NCBI GenBank assembly: GCA_016214145.1
Contig: JACRPA010000003.1
Location: forward strand, 124,001 to 188,000
Direction: 5' to 3'
DNA from: Rhodocyclales bacterium
Lineage (GTDB): Bacteria; Pseudomonadota; Gammaproteobacteria; Burkholderiales; Rhodocyclaceae
DNA length: 64,000 bases
Shown here: piece by piece, positions 7,690-15,566 of the stretch
How the letters are laid out: each line of letters starts with the position of its first letter
Position numbering within the stretch: position 1 is the first letter of the stretch
The notes under the pieces: generated by a model
The model's database searches: none
What the model saw: the letters and a program-made list of their open reading frames with translations, nothing else
What the model was told of the DNA's origin: nothing
Translations under genes and position numbers: made by a program

Positions 7690-8862
7690 GGAACGTCTAA
7701 ACAAGTAACGATTGTGCGAGGCGATGAAATCATTTGCACCTCAATGGCGAAGAATTTGCGGGGAATCGGGCGATTTGGCCTGGTGTGGCTCGATCCCCTG
7801 GGCCATTTTCCGCTCACTGGACACACCGATCCCCTTGGACTCTGAACAAGTGATGCCGGGCCATGAAGAGATTGGCCAAAGCGGCCACCACGAACAGGCG
7901 ATTGCCGTTCTTGGCCAGGCTTCGATAAGCCACCTTGGCAAAGCCGAACACGCGCTTGATGACGAGGAAGGCATGCTCGACCTTGGCCCGCACCCGCGAC
8001 TTGCTGCGGTTCTTCCCGCGCTCCCGCTCGGTCAGCGGCTTGTGCCGGCTGGCCTTCCGGTTGGTGAAGTCCTTTGCCTTCGGCGCGGCCTGGCTGATCA
8101 ATGCCTTCTGGCTGGCATAGGCCGAGTCGCCATAGACCCGCTGCTCGTTGCCATGCAGAAGGTGGGGAATCGGATGCTTGTCATGGACGTTGGCCGAGGT
8201 GGCGACGACCGAGTGAATCAGCTTGGTCTTGCTATCCACGCCGATGTGCGCCTTCATGCCGAAGTACCACTGGTTGCCTTTCTTGGTCTGGTGCATCTCG
8301 GGATCGCGTGCCTTGTCCTGGTTCTTGGTCGAGGACGGGGCGTTGATGATCGTCGCATCGACGATGGTGCCGGTGGATACCTTCAGGCCCTTGTCCTGGA
8401 GATGGCGCCCGACTTCCTCGAACAGCCGCTGGCCCAGGTCGTGCGCTTCGAGCAAATGGCGGAAATTGAGCACGGTGGTCTCATCCGGCACCCGCTCCCG
8501 TCCCAAGTCGATGCCGACGAAGCTGCGCATCGACAGGGAGTCGTAGAGGGCTTCTTCCACCGCCGGGTCGGAGAGGTTGAACCAGTTCTGCAGGAAGTAG
8601 ATGCGCAGCATCCGCTCCAGGCCGATCGGCGGCCGGCCGTTGCCGGCCTTCGGATACACCGGCTCGATCAGGGCGCACAGCGCGCCCCACGGCACTACCC
8701 GGGCCATCTCGGCCAGAAACACCGCTCGCCGTGTCGTCTTGCCGTACCGCTCAAATCCGCCTGCCGAGAGCGTCATCTGTTTCATCGTATCCGTCCCCGT
8801 GTTCGATATCGCTCGTCTGACATGCCCACGACAAAATCGTTCACACCTTATTCAGACCTTCC
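7690..8862 (-). mobile_element. IS5-family insertion sequence, apparently intact
   Basis: A 1173-bp element bounded by imperfect terminal inverted repeats, GGAACGTCTAAACAA (7690-7704) and GGAAGGTCTGAATAA (minus strand from 8862), 12 of 15 matching. It is flanked by a 4-bp target duplication CTAA (7686-7689 and 8863-8866), the normal IS5 target type. It separates the cassette 2 toxin from its likely immunity gene. Confidence 0.9.
7814..8785 (-). CDS. IS5-family transposase
   Basis: A full-length 323-residue DDE transposase. Visible marks are the N-terminal DUF772-like region (PPIGLERMLRIYFLQNWFNL), the first catalytic Asp in GTIVDATIINAPSSTKN, the GMKAHIGVDS strand, an Asp in YGDSAYAS and the closing RARVEH-type motif with Glu in SRVRAKVEHAFLVIKRVFG. 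No frameshift or stop is seen and the inverted repeats are present, so the element may still be mobile. It lies opposite to the RHS genes. Confidence 0.93.
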   Translation of the reverse strand: MKQMTLSAGGFERYGKTTRRAVFLAEMARVVPWGALCALIEPVYPKAGNGRPPIGLERMLRIYFLQNWFNLSDPAVEEALYDSLSMRSFVGIDLGRERVPDETTVLNFRHLLEAHDLGQRLFEEVGRHLQDKGLKVSTGTIVDATIINAPSSTKNQDKARDPEMHQTKKGNQWYFGMKAHIGVDSKTKLIHSVVATSANVHDKHPIPHLLHGNEQRVYGDSAYASQKALISQAAPKAKDFTNRKASRHKPLTERERGKNRSKSRVRAKVEHAFLVIKRVFGFAKVAYRSLAKNGNRLFVVAALANLFMARHHLFRVQGDRCVQ

Positions 8863-8882
8863 CTAATTATTGAAGATCAAAT

Positions 8883-9143
8883 ATGTCATCAAAGCTATTA
8901 TCCCGGTTTGGTAAGTACATACAGAATAGGCGCAATTTCATAACTTATTCTGTGATTGGTATGGGCATCCCCGGCGCGGTTGGATCAGTGTGGTGGTTAG
9001 GTAAGTATGGCGGCATATTTTTTTCGGTATTTTTAGTTATCGTTGCATTTGCCGGTGCGTATCTTTGGGGTCTCATAATGTGGGAGTTTTTCATGAAAGA
9101 CTTTTCACGTTGCGTCGACACGAAGGAAACCAACGCCAACTAA
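8883..9143 (+). CDS. Small membrane protein, putative immunity for cassette 2
   Basis: An 86-residue protein with two strong hydrophobic segments (about residues 19-40 and 43-68) and a charged C-terminus. DNA is AT-rich. Without the IS5 insertion it would start about 71 bp after the glycine-zipper-like RHS tip. Immunity proteins against pore-forming toxins are usually small integral membrane proteins, so an immunity role is plausible, but there is no recognisable family signature. Confidence 0.55.
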   Translation: MSSKLLSRFGKYIQNRRNFITYSVIGMGIPGAVGSVWWLGKYGGIFFSVFLVIVAFAGAYLWGLIMWEFFMKDFSRCVDTKETNAN

Positions 9144-9395
9144 GAACTAAAGGGGCCGAGCTCGAATTAATTTCCACACTCCGCTGCCTGCCCCACACAA
9201 AAGTCGGAGAAAAAACGGGCCGGAGAAAAAACGGGCCAGGCTCGAATTACTTTCGAATTATTTCCCACGCTTGCCGAAGAGTCAGACCCCGCGACACGGC
9301 GATCCTCAACAAGAAGTGGCCGAGTGGCCGTCGTCGAGCCGAATAGGTGTGTTTGAAGAGAGAAACGCCTGAAGCTCTATTAGGGGGTTATACAG
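9144..9395 (+). other. Spacer before rhsA with cassette-edge motifs
   Basis: No gene seen. It holds two cassette-edge motifs (AAGGGGCCGAGCTCGAATTA near 9152 and AACGGGCCAGGCTCGAATTA near 9233) and a copy of the 26-bp dispersed motif at 9277-9302. The end (TTAGGGGGTT) can serve as a ribosome binding site for the ATG at 9396. Confidence 0.6.
9277..9302 (+). repeat. 26-bp dispersed motif, copy 2
   Basis: AAGAGTCAGAC, eight bases, ACGGCGA: two mismatches to the consensus with the same spacing. It is intergenic, upstream of rhsA. Confidence 0.6.
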
Positions 9396-11690
9396 ATGTT
9401 GTTTCAATGGGTGAGTAGAAAAATGCGCGGGAGCAAAGTACATACGGGGGGGCGAATGCTTCGCTGCTGGGCTACACGCGCAGTCTCATCATTTGTTCTA
9501 AGGTATCTATGTGTTCTTGCGGGAGTTGTTTTTGGCGGAGTAGCCTTCGCTGAGACATACTCGGCGCAGAAAATCTGGCTATGGCCTTGGGGTGGCGGTG
9601 AGCAAAAATTTTTTCGCTCTGTTGCCGCAGTATGTGCCGCTGACGCCGCGCTGCCTGCGTGGACCAACAATTTTGTAAATGTGTATTGCCATTCAGTCGT
9701 TCAGGGCGCCATGTCGGGTACCTATAAGATCCATGCCTGCAATCCTCAGAATCCCGCCTTATGCTCAGACACACCGAGAACCTCAAACGCCACTTACGCC
9801 TGCCCATTCAATGAGAATTGGACCTCATCCGGATCAGGCGTAGCAATGACCTGTACTCGCGGTGAAGCAAAGGATAACGGTCGCACTTGCCCCAGCGCCC
9901 CTAAACCCATCGCTTTTGGCAGTGGCAATAAATGGCTTACCGAGATTGATCAGCCAAACAGTGGGGCTTTCCGCCTGGTACGCACCTATAACAGCAATCC
10001 AGGCACCGTTCCATCCGCTTTCGGTAAAACCTGGCGCGCCAGTTATAGCCAGTTCATGGGTGTGGGATTCACAAACCCCGTCTGGCTGTATCGCCCTGAT
10101 GGAAGAACGATCAAATTTGTCGTCTCTGGCACCACCTACACGCCTGATGCTGACATTACGGACCGCCTCTTTCAGGAGACCAACGCCGGTGGTGCACTGA
10201 TCGGCTACCGTCTGGAGACCGCCGATCATCAAATCGAACGCTACAATCTGGACGGACGGTTGACCAGCATTACCAGTATTAACGGGCAAACTCAGGCGAT
10301 GTCCTATGACGCCCAGAATCGCCTATCCACGGTCACTGACAATGTCGGTCGTCAGCTCGCTATTTCGTATGACGCAAACAACAGAATATCCACGGTAACT
10401 GAGCCCTCCGGAAATACTACGACCTACGCCTACGACACCAATGCCAATCTGGTGTCGGTGACCTACCCGGGAGGCGCAACCCGCCAATACCACTACGAGA
10501 ACACCACCTACAAGAACGCGCTGACGGGGATCACGGATGAGCGCGGGGTTAGGTACATTACCTACACCTATGACGCCAATGGCAAAGCGGTAGGCGAAGT
10601 GCTGGCCGGCGGCGTGGAATCCTACGGCCTCACCTTCGGCACCAACACTACTATCGTCACCGACCCACTAGGCACGCAGCGCACCTACAACTTCCAGACG
10701 ATCCTTGGGGTGATGAAGAGCACCGGCCAGTCACAGCCTGGCGGCAGTGGCTGTGGTGCAGCGGCCGAGGCCTTGACCTACGACGCCAACGGCAACGTAT
10801 CGAGCCGGACGGACTTCAACGGCAAGAAGACCACCTACGCCTACGACCTCGCGCGGAACCTCGAGACCAGCCGCACCGAAGGCCTGAGCAGTGCCGGGGG
10901 GGGGCTGCCCGAAACGCGGACGATCACCACTGCGTGGCACGCCACCTGGCGCCTGCCCCTGCAGGCAAACGAATACATTGGCGCCACTGCCACTGGCAAC
11001 CCGCTGCGCCGCACCCAGATCGCCTACGACAGCAAGGGCAATGTGACGAGCCGCAGCGTGACCGATGTTGCCGCCGGTATAACGCAGACCTGGACCACCA
11101 CCTACACCTACTCGGCGGCGGTGCCCGGGCTGATACTCCAGAAGGTCGAAGACGGCCCGAGGACGGACGTCGCCGACACCACCACCACCGATTACTACCC
11201 GCACGACGAAGTGTGCGCCGGGGCCGGCACCGGCACCGGCCGCGACAAAGGCTGCCGAGGGCAGGTCAAGCGCGTGACCAACGCCCTGGGGCAGGTGACC
11301 CAATTCACCCGCTACAACGCCCACGGCCAGGTTGAAGAGATCATTGACCCCAACGGCGTCCTCACCACGCTCAGCTACGATCTCCGGCAGCGCCTGGCCA
11401 GCCGCGCGAACGCCGGCGAGACGACGAGCTTCCAGTACGACGGCGTGGGGCAGCTTACCCGGCTGACGCAACCGGACGGCAGCTACATCAATTACACCTA
11501 CGACGGCGCCCGTCGCCTGACCGAGGTTGCAGACAACCTAGGCAACCGGATTACCTACACGCTGGATGCGGCGGGCAACCGCACGCAAGAGGCGATCCGC
11601 GACCCGCAGGGCACGCTGGTGAAAACGCTCAGCCGCGCCTACGACGCCCTGGGCCGGCTGCAGACGCTCACGGGGGTGGGCAATGACTAA
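9396..11690 (+). CDS. Secreted RHS/YD-repeat protein, N-terminal shell segment (rhsA)
   Basis: A 764-residue protein with a Sec-type signal peptide (hydrophobic YLCVLAGVVFGGVAF, cleavage after AFA). A later ATG at 9456 preceded by a G-rich stretch is an equally good start. Residues about 165-260 resemble the DUF6531-type N-terminal domain of RHS proteins (TCPSAPKPIAFGSGNKWLTE, YDRPDG-like strands). From about 285 onward there are many YD repeats (AMSYDAQNRLSTVTDNVG, YAYDTNANLVSVTYPGG). It stops at TAA 11688-11690 in the middle of what is normally continuous RHS sequence (YDALGRLQTLTGVGND). Translation can continue into the next ORF through ATGACTAA (11683-11690). GC content rises through the gene, suggesting a mosaic. 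Confidence 0.85.
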   Translation: MLFQWVSRKMRGSKVHTGGRMLRCWATRAVSSFVLRYLCVLAGVVFGGVAFAETYSAQKIWLWPWGGGEQKFFRSVAAVCAADAALPAWTNNFVNVYCHSVVQGAMSGTYKIHACNPQNPALCSDTPRTSNATYACPFNENWTSSGSGVAMTCTRGEAKDNGRTCPSAPKPIAFGSGNKWLTEIDQPNSGAFRLVRTYNSNPGTVPSAFGKTWRASYSQFMGVGFTNPVWLYRPDGRTIKFVVSGTTYTPDADITDRLFQETNAGGALIGYRLETADHQIERYNLDGRLTSITSINGQTQAMSYDAQNRLSTVTDNVGRQLAISYDANNRISTVTEPSGNTTTYAYDTNANLVSVTYPGGATRQYHYENTTYKNALTGITDERGVRYITYTYDANGKAVGEVLAGGVESYGLTFGTNTTIVTDPLGTQRTYNFQTILGVMKSTGQSQPGGSGCGAAAEALTYDANGNVSSRTDFNGKKTTYAYDLARNLETSRTEGLSSAGGGLPETRTITTAWHATWRLPLQANEYIGATATGNPLRRTQIAYDSKGNVTSRSVTDVAAGITQTWTTTYTYSAAVPGLILQKVEDGPRTDVADTTTTDYYPHDEVCAGAGTGTGRDKGCRGQVKRVTNALGQVTQFTRYNAHGQVEEIIDPNGVLTTLSYDLRQRLASRANAGETTSFQYDGVGQLTRLTQPDGSYINYTYDGARRLTEVADNLGNRITYTLDAAGNRTQEAIRDPQGTLVKTLSRAYDALGRLQTLTGVGND

Positions 11691-11730
11691 CCCCCGCCAA
11701 CAGACACGCTCGAACAAAGCGGGAGTCCCC

Positions 11731-13131
11731 ATGCACGCAACGCGCCCCCTCCATCCAGACGCCCGCTTGGCGCCCCTCGCGCTGGCGCTGGGCCTGGCCT
11801 TCGCCGCCGGCCCGCTCCTCGCCCAGTCGCCGGTCACCACCTACGAATACGATGCGGTGGGCAACCGTACCAAGGTGACGTCCCCCTTGAGCCGCATCAC
11901 GCTGATGGGCTACGACGCGCTGAACCGCCTCAAGCAAACCATCGATCCGGCCGGCGGCGTGGTGCAGATGGGCTACGACGCCCTCGACCGGCTGGTCTCC
12001 GTGACCGACCCGAGAAACCTCGTCACCACCTACCAGTACAACGGTCTCGGAGATCTCGTCAGCCAGACCAGCCCCGACACCGGCACCACGCAGAACGTCT
12101 ATGACGCCGCCGGCAACCTCACCGGCAAGACCGACGCCAAGGGGCAGGCGACGGCCTACCAGTACGACGCCCTCAACCGCACCACCCTGGTCACCCATGC
12201 CGACGGCAGCCAGGTGCGCACCACCTACGACCAGGGCAGCTACGGCATTGGCCGGGTGCGGCTCATCGAAGAGCTTACCGGCGGGATCGTCACCGCCTCG
12301 ATCCAGTACGGCTACGATCCCCTGGGGCGCGTCACCAGCGAGACGCGCACCCTGGCCGGGGTGGCCTACGCCACTGCCTACGGCTACGCCAACGGCCGGC
12401 TGGTGTCCGTCACCTACCCCTCGGGCCGGCGCATCGACTACACGCACGATGGCCTGGGGCGGATATCCCAAGTCCAGCTCACCGAGAACGGCCAGGTCAA
12501 GGTGCTCGCCAGCAACATCCAGTACCAGCCCTTCGGCGGCGTGAAGAGCTTCATCAATGGCGCCGGCCAGGCCTACACCCGCAGCTTCGACCAGGACGGG
12601 CGCGTCGCCAGCTACAGCCTGGGCAGCCAGACCTGGCTGGTGGGCTACGATGCCGCCAGCCGCATCACCTACCAGACCGATGCCGGCAACGCCGCCAACA
12701 CCGCCAGCTATGGTTACGACGCCGCCGACCGGCTCACCAGCGCCGTGCTGCCTGCGACCAATCTTGGCTACACGTACGACGCCACCGGCAACCGCAGCAG
12801 CCAGACCATCGGGGGGACGACCCGCACCTACACCACGGCCCCGGCGAGCAACCGGCTCACCGCCATCGACAGCGGCCCGCCGAAGAGCTACACCTTCGAT
12901 GCCAACGGCGCCATCACCGGGGACGGGCTGAACACCTTCGGCTACGACGCCAGGGGTCGCATGACCAGTGCGGTCACCGCTGCCGGCACCACCCAGTACC
13001 GGGTGAACGCCCTCGGCCAGCGCGCGAGGAAGACCAATGCCGCGGAAGACGTCCTCTACCTCTACGACCGCGACGGCCGCCTGCTCGCCGAATCGAGCCC
13101 GGCCGGACAGATCCAGCTACTACGACCGTGA
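11731..13131 (+). CDS. Secreted RHS/YD-repeat protein, middle shell segment (rhsB)
   Basis: About 466 residues starting at ATG 11731, which has a good ribosome binding site (CGGGAG, five bases before) and its own signal peptide (LALALGLAFAAGPLLAQ). An upstream ATG at 11683 overlaps the rhsA stop. The mature part starts directly with VTTYEYDAVGNRTKVTSP and is YD repeats throughout, up to the RHS core segment AAEDVLYLYDRDGRLLAESS. The normal end is seen in the copy at 14571-14616 (REYVYLYDTLIGVAR then stop). Here a deletion after CAGATCCAG shifts the frame and the protein ends in LLRP. Together with rhsA it would make a split RHS shell. Confidence 0.8.
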   Translation: MHATRPLHPDARLAPLALALGLAFAAGPLLAQSPVTTYEYDAVGNRTKVTSPLSRITLMGYDALNRLKQTIDPAGGVVQMGYDALDRLVSVTDPRNLVTTYQYNGLGDLVSQTSPDTGTTQNVYDAAGNLTGKTDAKGQATAYQYDALNRTTLVTHADGSQVRTTYDQGSYGIGRVRLIEELTGGIVTASIQYGYDPLGRVTSETRTLAGVAYATAYGYANGRLVSVTYPSGRRIDYTHDGLGRISQVQLTENGQVKVLASNIQYQPFGGVKSFINGAGQAYTRSFDQDGRVASYSLGSQTWLVGYDAASRITYQTDAGNAANTASYGYDAADRLTSAVLPATNLGYTYDATGNRSSQTIGGTTRTYTTAPASNRLTAIDSGPPKSYTFDANGAITGDGLNTFGYDARGRMTSAVTAAGTTQYRVNALGQRARKTNAAEDVLYLYDRDGRLLAESSPAGQIQLLRP

Positions 13132-13708
13132 GACATCAACTCACTACAACTACTTCAGGGATTACGATCCTTCAACCGGACGTTACGTGCAGTCAGACCC
13201 CATCGGGCTTCGCGGAGGAATTAATACCTACAGCTATGCCACAGAGAATCCACTGTTAAGGGTTGACCCTCTTGGGCTGGTTGACTGGAGTGGGACGTTT
13301 GCAGGTGGAACCGTGGGGCGAGGTGGCACAGCAGGTTTGTATTATTTTGATCTAAAGTCACAATGCGTAAATGGGAAAAGAGGACATGTTAAAGGTTGGG
13401 CGCTAGGTGTTGGATTCGGTCTGGGTATCGACATAAGCTTCACGACTTCTCCTGCGAACTTCAAAGACCATGAAAGTACTCCAAACCCCGACATCTTCGA
13501 GGGAAATTTCCTATATGGTCAAGGAGGGTTATCTCTTTGTTCAAAAACTGGCTGTGGGGGGATTTCATATACAGGAATCCTACAATTAGGGGGTGCGTAT
13601 GCAGAGGCGGGCTGGGGATCTTCTAAGGGATTAGATTTTGGAGCGAATATTATTGGAGGGCGTTCGAAAGTAACCTATCGTTTAGTCGAACCATGCTGTG
13701 ATAAATAG
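13117..13708 (+). pseudogene. RHS tip with glycine-rich C-terminal domain (cassette 3), out of frame with rhsB
   Basis: In the +1 frame relative to rhsB the sequence reads YYDRETSTHYNYFRDYDPS, then QSDPIGLRGGINTYSY, and the tip domain from LGLVDWSGTF to VEPCCDK. The tip (about 145 residues) is rich in Gly and small residues with alternating hydrophobic stretches (GWALGVGFGLGIDISF, GISYTGILQLGGAYAEAGWG). It aligns by eye with the cassette 4 tip: both have DL.S.C, GKR.H, GLG and NPD.F.G in order. No start codon or signal peptide precedes it, so expression needs a +1 frameshift or recombination with an intact upstream segment. The stop is three bases before the next gene. Confidence 0.65.
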
Positions 13709-13711
13709 AAT

Positions 13712-13936
13712 ATGAGATCACTATTGATGCGTTATGCCAATTTAATTGTTCAGGCTGCGGCTCTCACAATGTTATTGATCCTCTTAATCAGCTGGGCGAC
13801 TACATTGATTGTTTCAGACTTTGAGATGGGTTCTGTCTTTAGCAAGTTCTTTGAGCCTTGGAGTTTTTCATTGGCGTACTTTTTTTCACTTGCAGTACTA
13901 ATTTTTATCAAAAGAGCAAAGGGGCCACCAAACTAA
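13712..13936 (+). CDS. Small membrane protein, putative immunity for cassette 3
   Basis: A 74-residue protein with two hydrophobic segments (about residues 11-32 and 49-66) joined by an acidic loop. It begins three bases after the cassette 3 tip stop, so translation is coupled. The position and membrane nature suggest an immunity protein acting in the inner membrane. No family recognised. AT-rich like the other putative immunity genes. Confidence 0.55.
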   Translation: MRSLLMRYANLIVQAAALTMLLILLISWATTLIVSDFEMGSVFSKFFEPWSFSLAYFFSLAVLIFIKRAKGPPN

Positions 13937-14075
13937 ACTAAACCAACTAAAGGGGTCAGGCTGAGGTATCCCGGATTTCACGGACAGATTTGAAAGTAGG
14001 CAAAATGTCTGTGGAGGTGATACATGGGAAAGCTGGTGGAGAAGGTGAACGCGGAGCGTAAGCGCATTCGCCACA
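13937..14075 (+). other. Spacer with cassette-edge motif and possible IS scar
   Basis: No gene seen. It contains AAGGGGTCAGGCTGAGG (about 13949) and TATCCCGGATTTCACGGAC (about 13967), the latter looking like an insertion-sequence end. A short GC-rich piece follows (about 14024-14070) that encodes no recognisable product. Confidence 0.45.
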
Positions 14076-14234
14076 ACTAAAGGGGTCAGGCTCGGATTAA
14101 TTTCTACTCGTTCGCGCCGACAATCGTCAAAAGTCAGTCTCTGCAACACGGCGACCATAGCCAAGCAGGGCTGTTGATTTCGGGAAACATAACACCAACG
14201 CAACACCGGGTGGCCAACTGCCCGCAAGGGAGAA
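14076..14234 (+). repeat. 159-bp direct repeat R1
   Basis: About 95% identical by eye to 15853-16009. It begins with the edge motif ACTAAAGGGGTCAGGCTCGG, includes a 26-bp dispersed motif copy (14129-14154) and ends CCCGCAAGGGAGAA. The two copies flank cassette 4, so recombination between them would excise it. Confidence 0.85.
14129..14154 (+). repeat. 26-bp dispersed motif, copy 3
   Basis: AAAAGTCAGTC, TCTGCAAC, ACGGCGA. It lies inside direct repeat R1. Read on the minus strand it encodes A-V-L-Q-R-L-T-F in one frame. Confidence 0.7.
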
Positions 14235-14248
14235 GGGGGCGTCAATAC

Positions 14249-14365
14249 ATGCAGGGCCTCACACAAGGGAGAAGAGTTCTGCACCGCCTGCTGATTGCCG
14301 CGGCACTCGTGGCCCAAGCCATCCTCTCCCTCGCCCACGCCGCCCCCATGGTAAGCCTCACTTGA
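14249..14365 (+). pseudogene. Orphan signal-peptide fragment of a secreted protein
   Basis: A 38-codon ORF: a basic start (QGRRVLHR), then a hydrophobic stretch LLIAAALVAQAILSLA and a typical cleavage region (AHAAP), stopping at TGA 14363-14365 exactly where the 205-bp repeat begins. It looks like the 5' end of another secreted RHS segment whose body was replaced by the repeat. Confidence 0.5.
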
Positions 14366-14570
14366 CAAAATGGGCCAGGTTCGAATTGATCTGATTGAAG
14401 AGAGAAGTGCCCACCCCCAGTGCGGTCCCCGCTGGCGGCACCACCCAGTACCGGGTGAACGCCCTCGGCCAGCGCGTGAGGAAGACCAACCCCGCGGAAG
14501 ACGTCCTCTACCTCTACGACCGCGACGGCCGCCTGCTCGCCGAATCGAGCCCGGCCGGACAGATCCAGCG
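14366..14570 (+). repeat. 205-bp direct repeat, copy C
   Basis: Partner of 6836-7040, with a few base differences (for example CTGGCGG for CTGCCGG). It contains the same leader and RHS core segment. Unlike copy A and the complete rhsB gene, this copy continues into the undisrupted end of rhsB. Confidence 0.85.
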
Positions 14571-14616
14571 CGAATACGTCTATCTCTACGACACGCTGAT
14601 CGGGGTGGCGCGATGA
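14412..14616 (+). pseudogene. 3' end of an rhsB-type gene
   Basis: Reads VNALGQRVRKTNPAEDVLYL, then ESSPAGQIQREYVYLYDTLI and VAR before TGA (14614-14616). This preserves the natural C-terminus of rhsB, lost in the complete copy. The stop overlaps the next start as ATGA, showing that rhsB and rhsC are designed as separate but coupled ORFs. The 5' part is missing, so this fragment is probably not expressed as a functional protein. Confidence 0.6.
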
Positions 14617-15566
14617 AGGCGGGGATGAGGGTTGGCAACGGCTGCTCGGCGATGCGCCAGGCCGCCTGCGGCGTCCTGTTCTGTCTCACGGCAAGCCTGG
14701 CCTGGGCGGACATCCTGTATGTGCACACCGACCATCTGAATACGCCGCGGCTGGCCACTAATGAGGCAGGCCAAGTAGTGTGGAGAAACCTCCCCACGAC
14801 CGAGCCCTTCGGCAACAGCCCCGTCGAGGAAGACCCGGACGGGGACAGCATCAACACCACGCTCAACCCGAGATTCCCGGGACAGTACTACGACAGCATC
14901 AACACCACGCTCAACCCGAGATTCCCGGGACAGTACTACGACAAAGAGGTCAACACCCACTACAACTACTTCAGGGATTACGATCCCTCTACAGGCAGGT
15001 ATGAGCAGAGTGATCCCATAGGACTCGCGGGCGGGATCAATACGTACAGCTATGTCGGGGGGAATCCTTTAAGCTTTTTTGACCCGAAAGGTCTAGTGAA
15101 GTGGACAGGTACCGCCTACAACTTCAGTGTTATTGAATTGATTGGAGCTTCATTTACAGAGCTGGATCTCTGGTCTGAGTGTGGCGCAGATGGAAAACGT
15201 TGGCACATTATAGTTAAAGCGGTTGGTCCATCGGTTGGATTAGGAGTTAGGGTTGTTGCGAGTATTTCGGACGTGAGCTTTGATGATGGGGAGGCTTCAG
15301 CAAATCCGGATGCATTCAACGGCTGGTATAAAGGAGTAGGTGCGGGAATAACATTTGGCGGAATCCCGATTAAGTCAGCCCCTAGCGTTGGTTTCGGTAA
15401 GCCAGGCATCGGTATATCGCAAGGAATAGGCCAGTTTGGGAGCGTTACTTCAAACTTTAGCCCGGATCCGTCAGCAATCGTAGGGCGGGATTTTTCTATA
15501 TCAGGAACAATTGGTAGCTCCACAGTTACTTTCGCCGAATCGAAGGACTGCAAATGCAAAAATTGA
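14613..15566 (+). CDS. Secreted RHS core-end protein with glycine-rich C-terminal domain (rhsC, cassette 4)
   Basis: A 317-residue ORF whose ATG overlaps the rhsB-type stop. It has its own signal peptide (ACGVLFCLTASLAWA, cleaved before DILYV). It then continues directly with the conserved RHS core end: YVHTDHLNTPRLATNEAGQV, a 16-residue in-frame duplication, HYNYFRDYDPSTGRY and QSDPIGLAGG. The variable tip (about residues 165-317) starts at KGLVKWTG and is rich in Gly, Ser and hydrophobic residues (GPSVGLGVRVVASISD, GWYKGVGAGITFGG). It resembles the cassette 3 tip. A larger ORF from ATG 14370 runs through in the same frame but reads the RHS segment out of frame, so I prefer 14613. The stop is 13 bases inside the next gene. 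Confidence 0.7.
   Translation: MKAGMRVGNGCSAMRQAACGVLFCLTASLAWADILYVHTDHLNTPRLATNEAGQVVWRNLPTTEPFGNSPVEEDPDGDSINTTLNPRFPGQYYDSINTTLNPRFPGQYYDKEVNTHYNYFRDYDPSTGRYEQSDPIGLAGGINTYSYVGGNPLSFFDPKGLVKWTGTAYNFSVIELIGASFTELDLWSECGADGKRWHIIVKAVGPSVGLGVRVVASISDVSFDDGEASANPDAFNGWYKGVGAGITFGGIPIKSAPSVGFGKPGIGISQGIGQFGSVTSNFSPDPSAIVGRDFSISGTIGSSTVTFAESKDCKCKN
14844..14939 (+). repeat. 48-bp tandem duplication in rhsC
   Basis: Two exact copies of a 48-bp unit (14844-14891 and 14892-14939) encoding DSINTTLNPRFPGQYY twice. The cassette 2 copy at 7041 has the unit once. The duplication is in frame. Confidence 0.9.

Noticed and set aside
9396..13708. T6SS or Tc-toxin assignment for the RHS genes
   Set aside because: No PAAR, VgrG, Tc A/B or other T6SS genes are visible, and the proteins begin with Sec signal peptides.
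14370..14612. Long ORF from ATG 14370 into rhsC
   Set aside because: The first 80 codons read a known RHS segment out of frame. The ATG at 14613 has a signal peptide and a coupled start, so the longer ORF is probably accidental, though the same arrangement in cassette 2 was noted.
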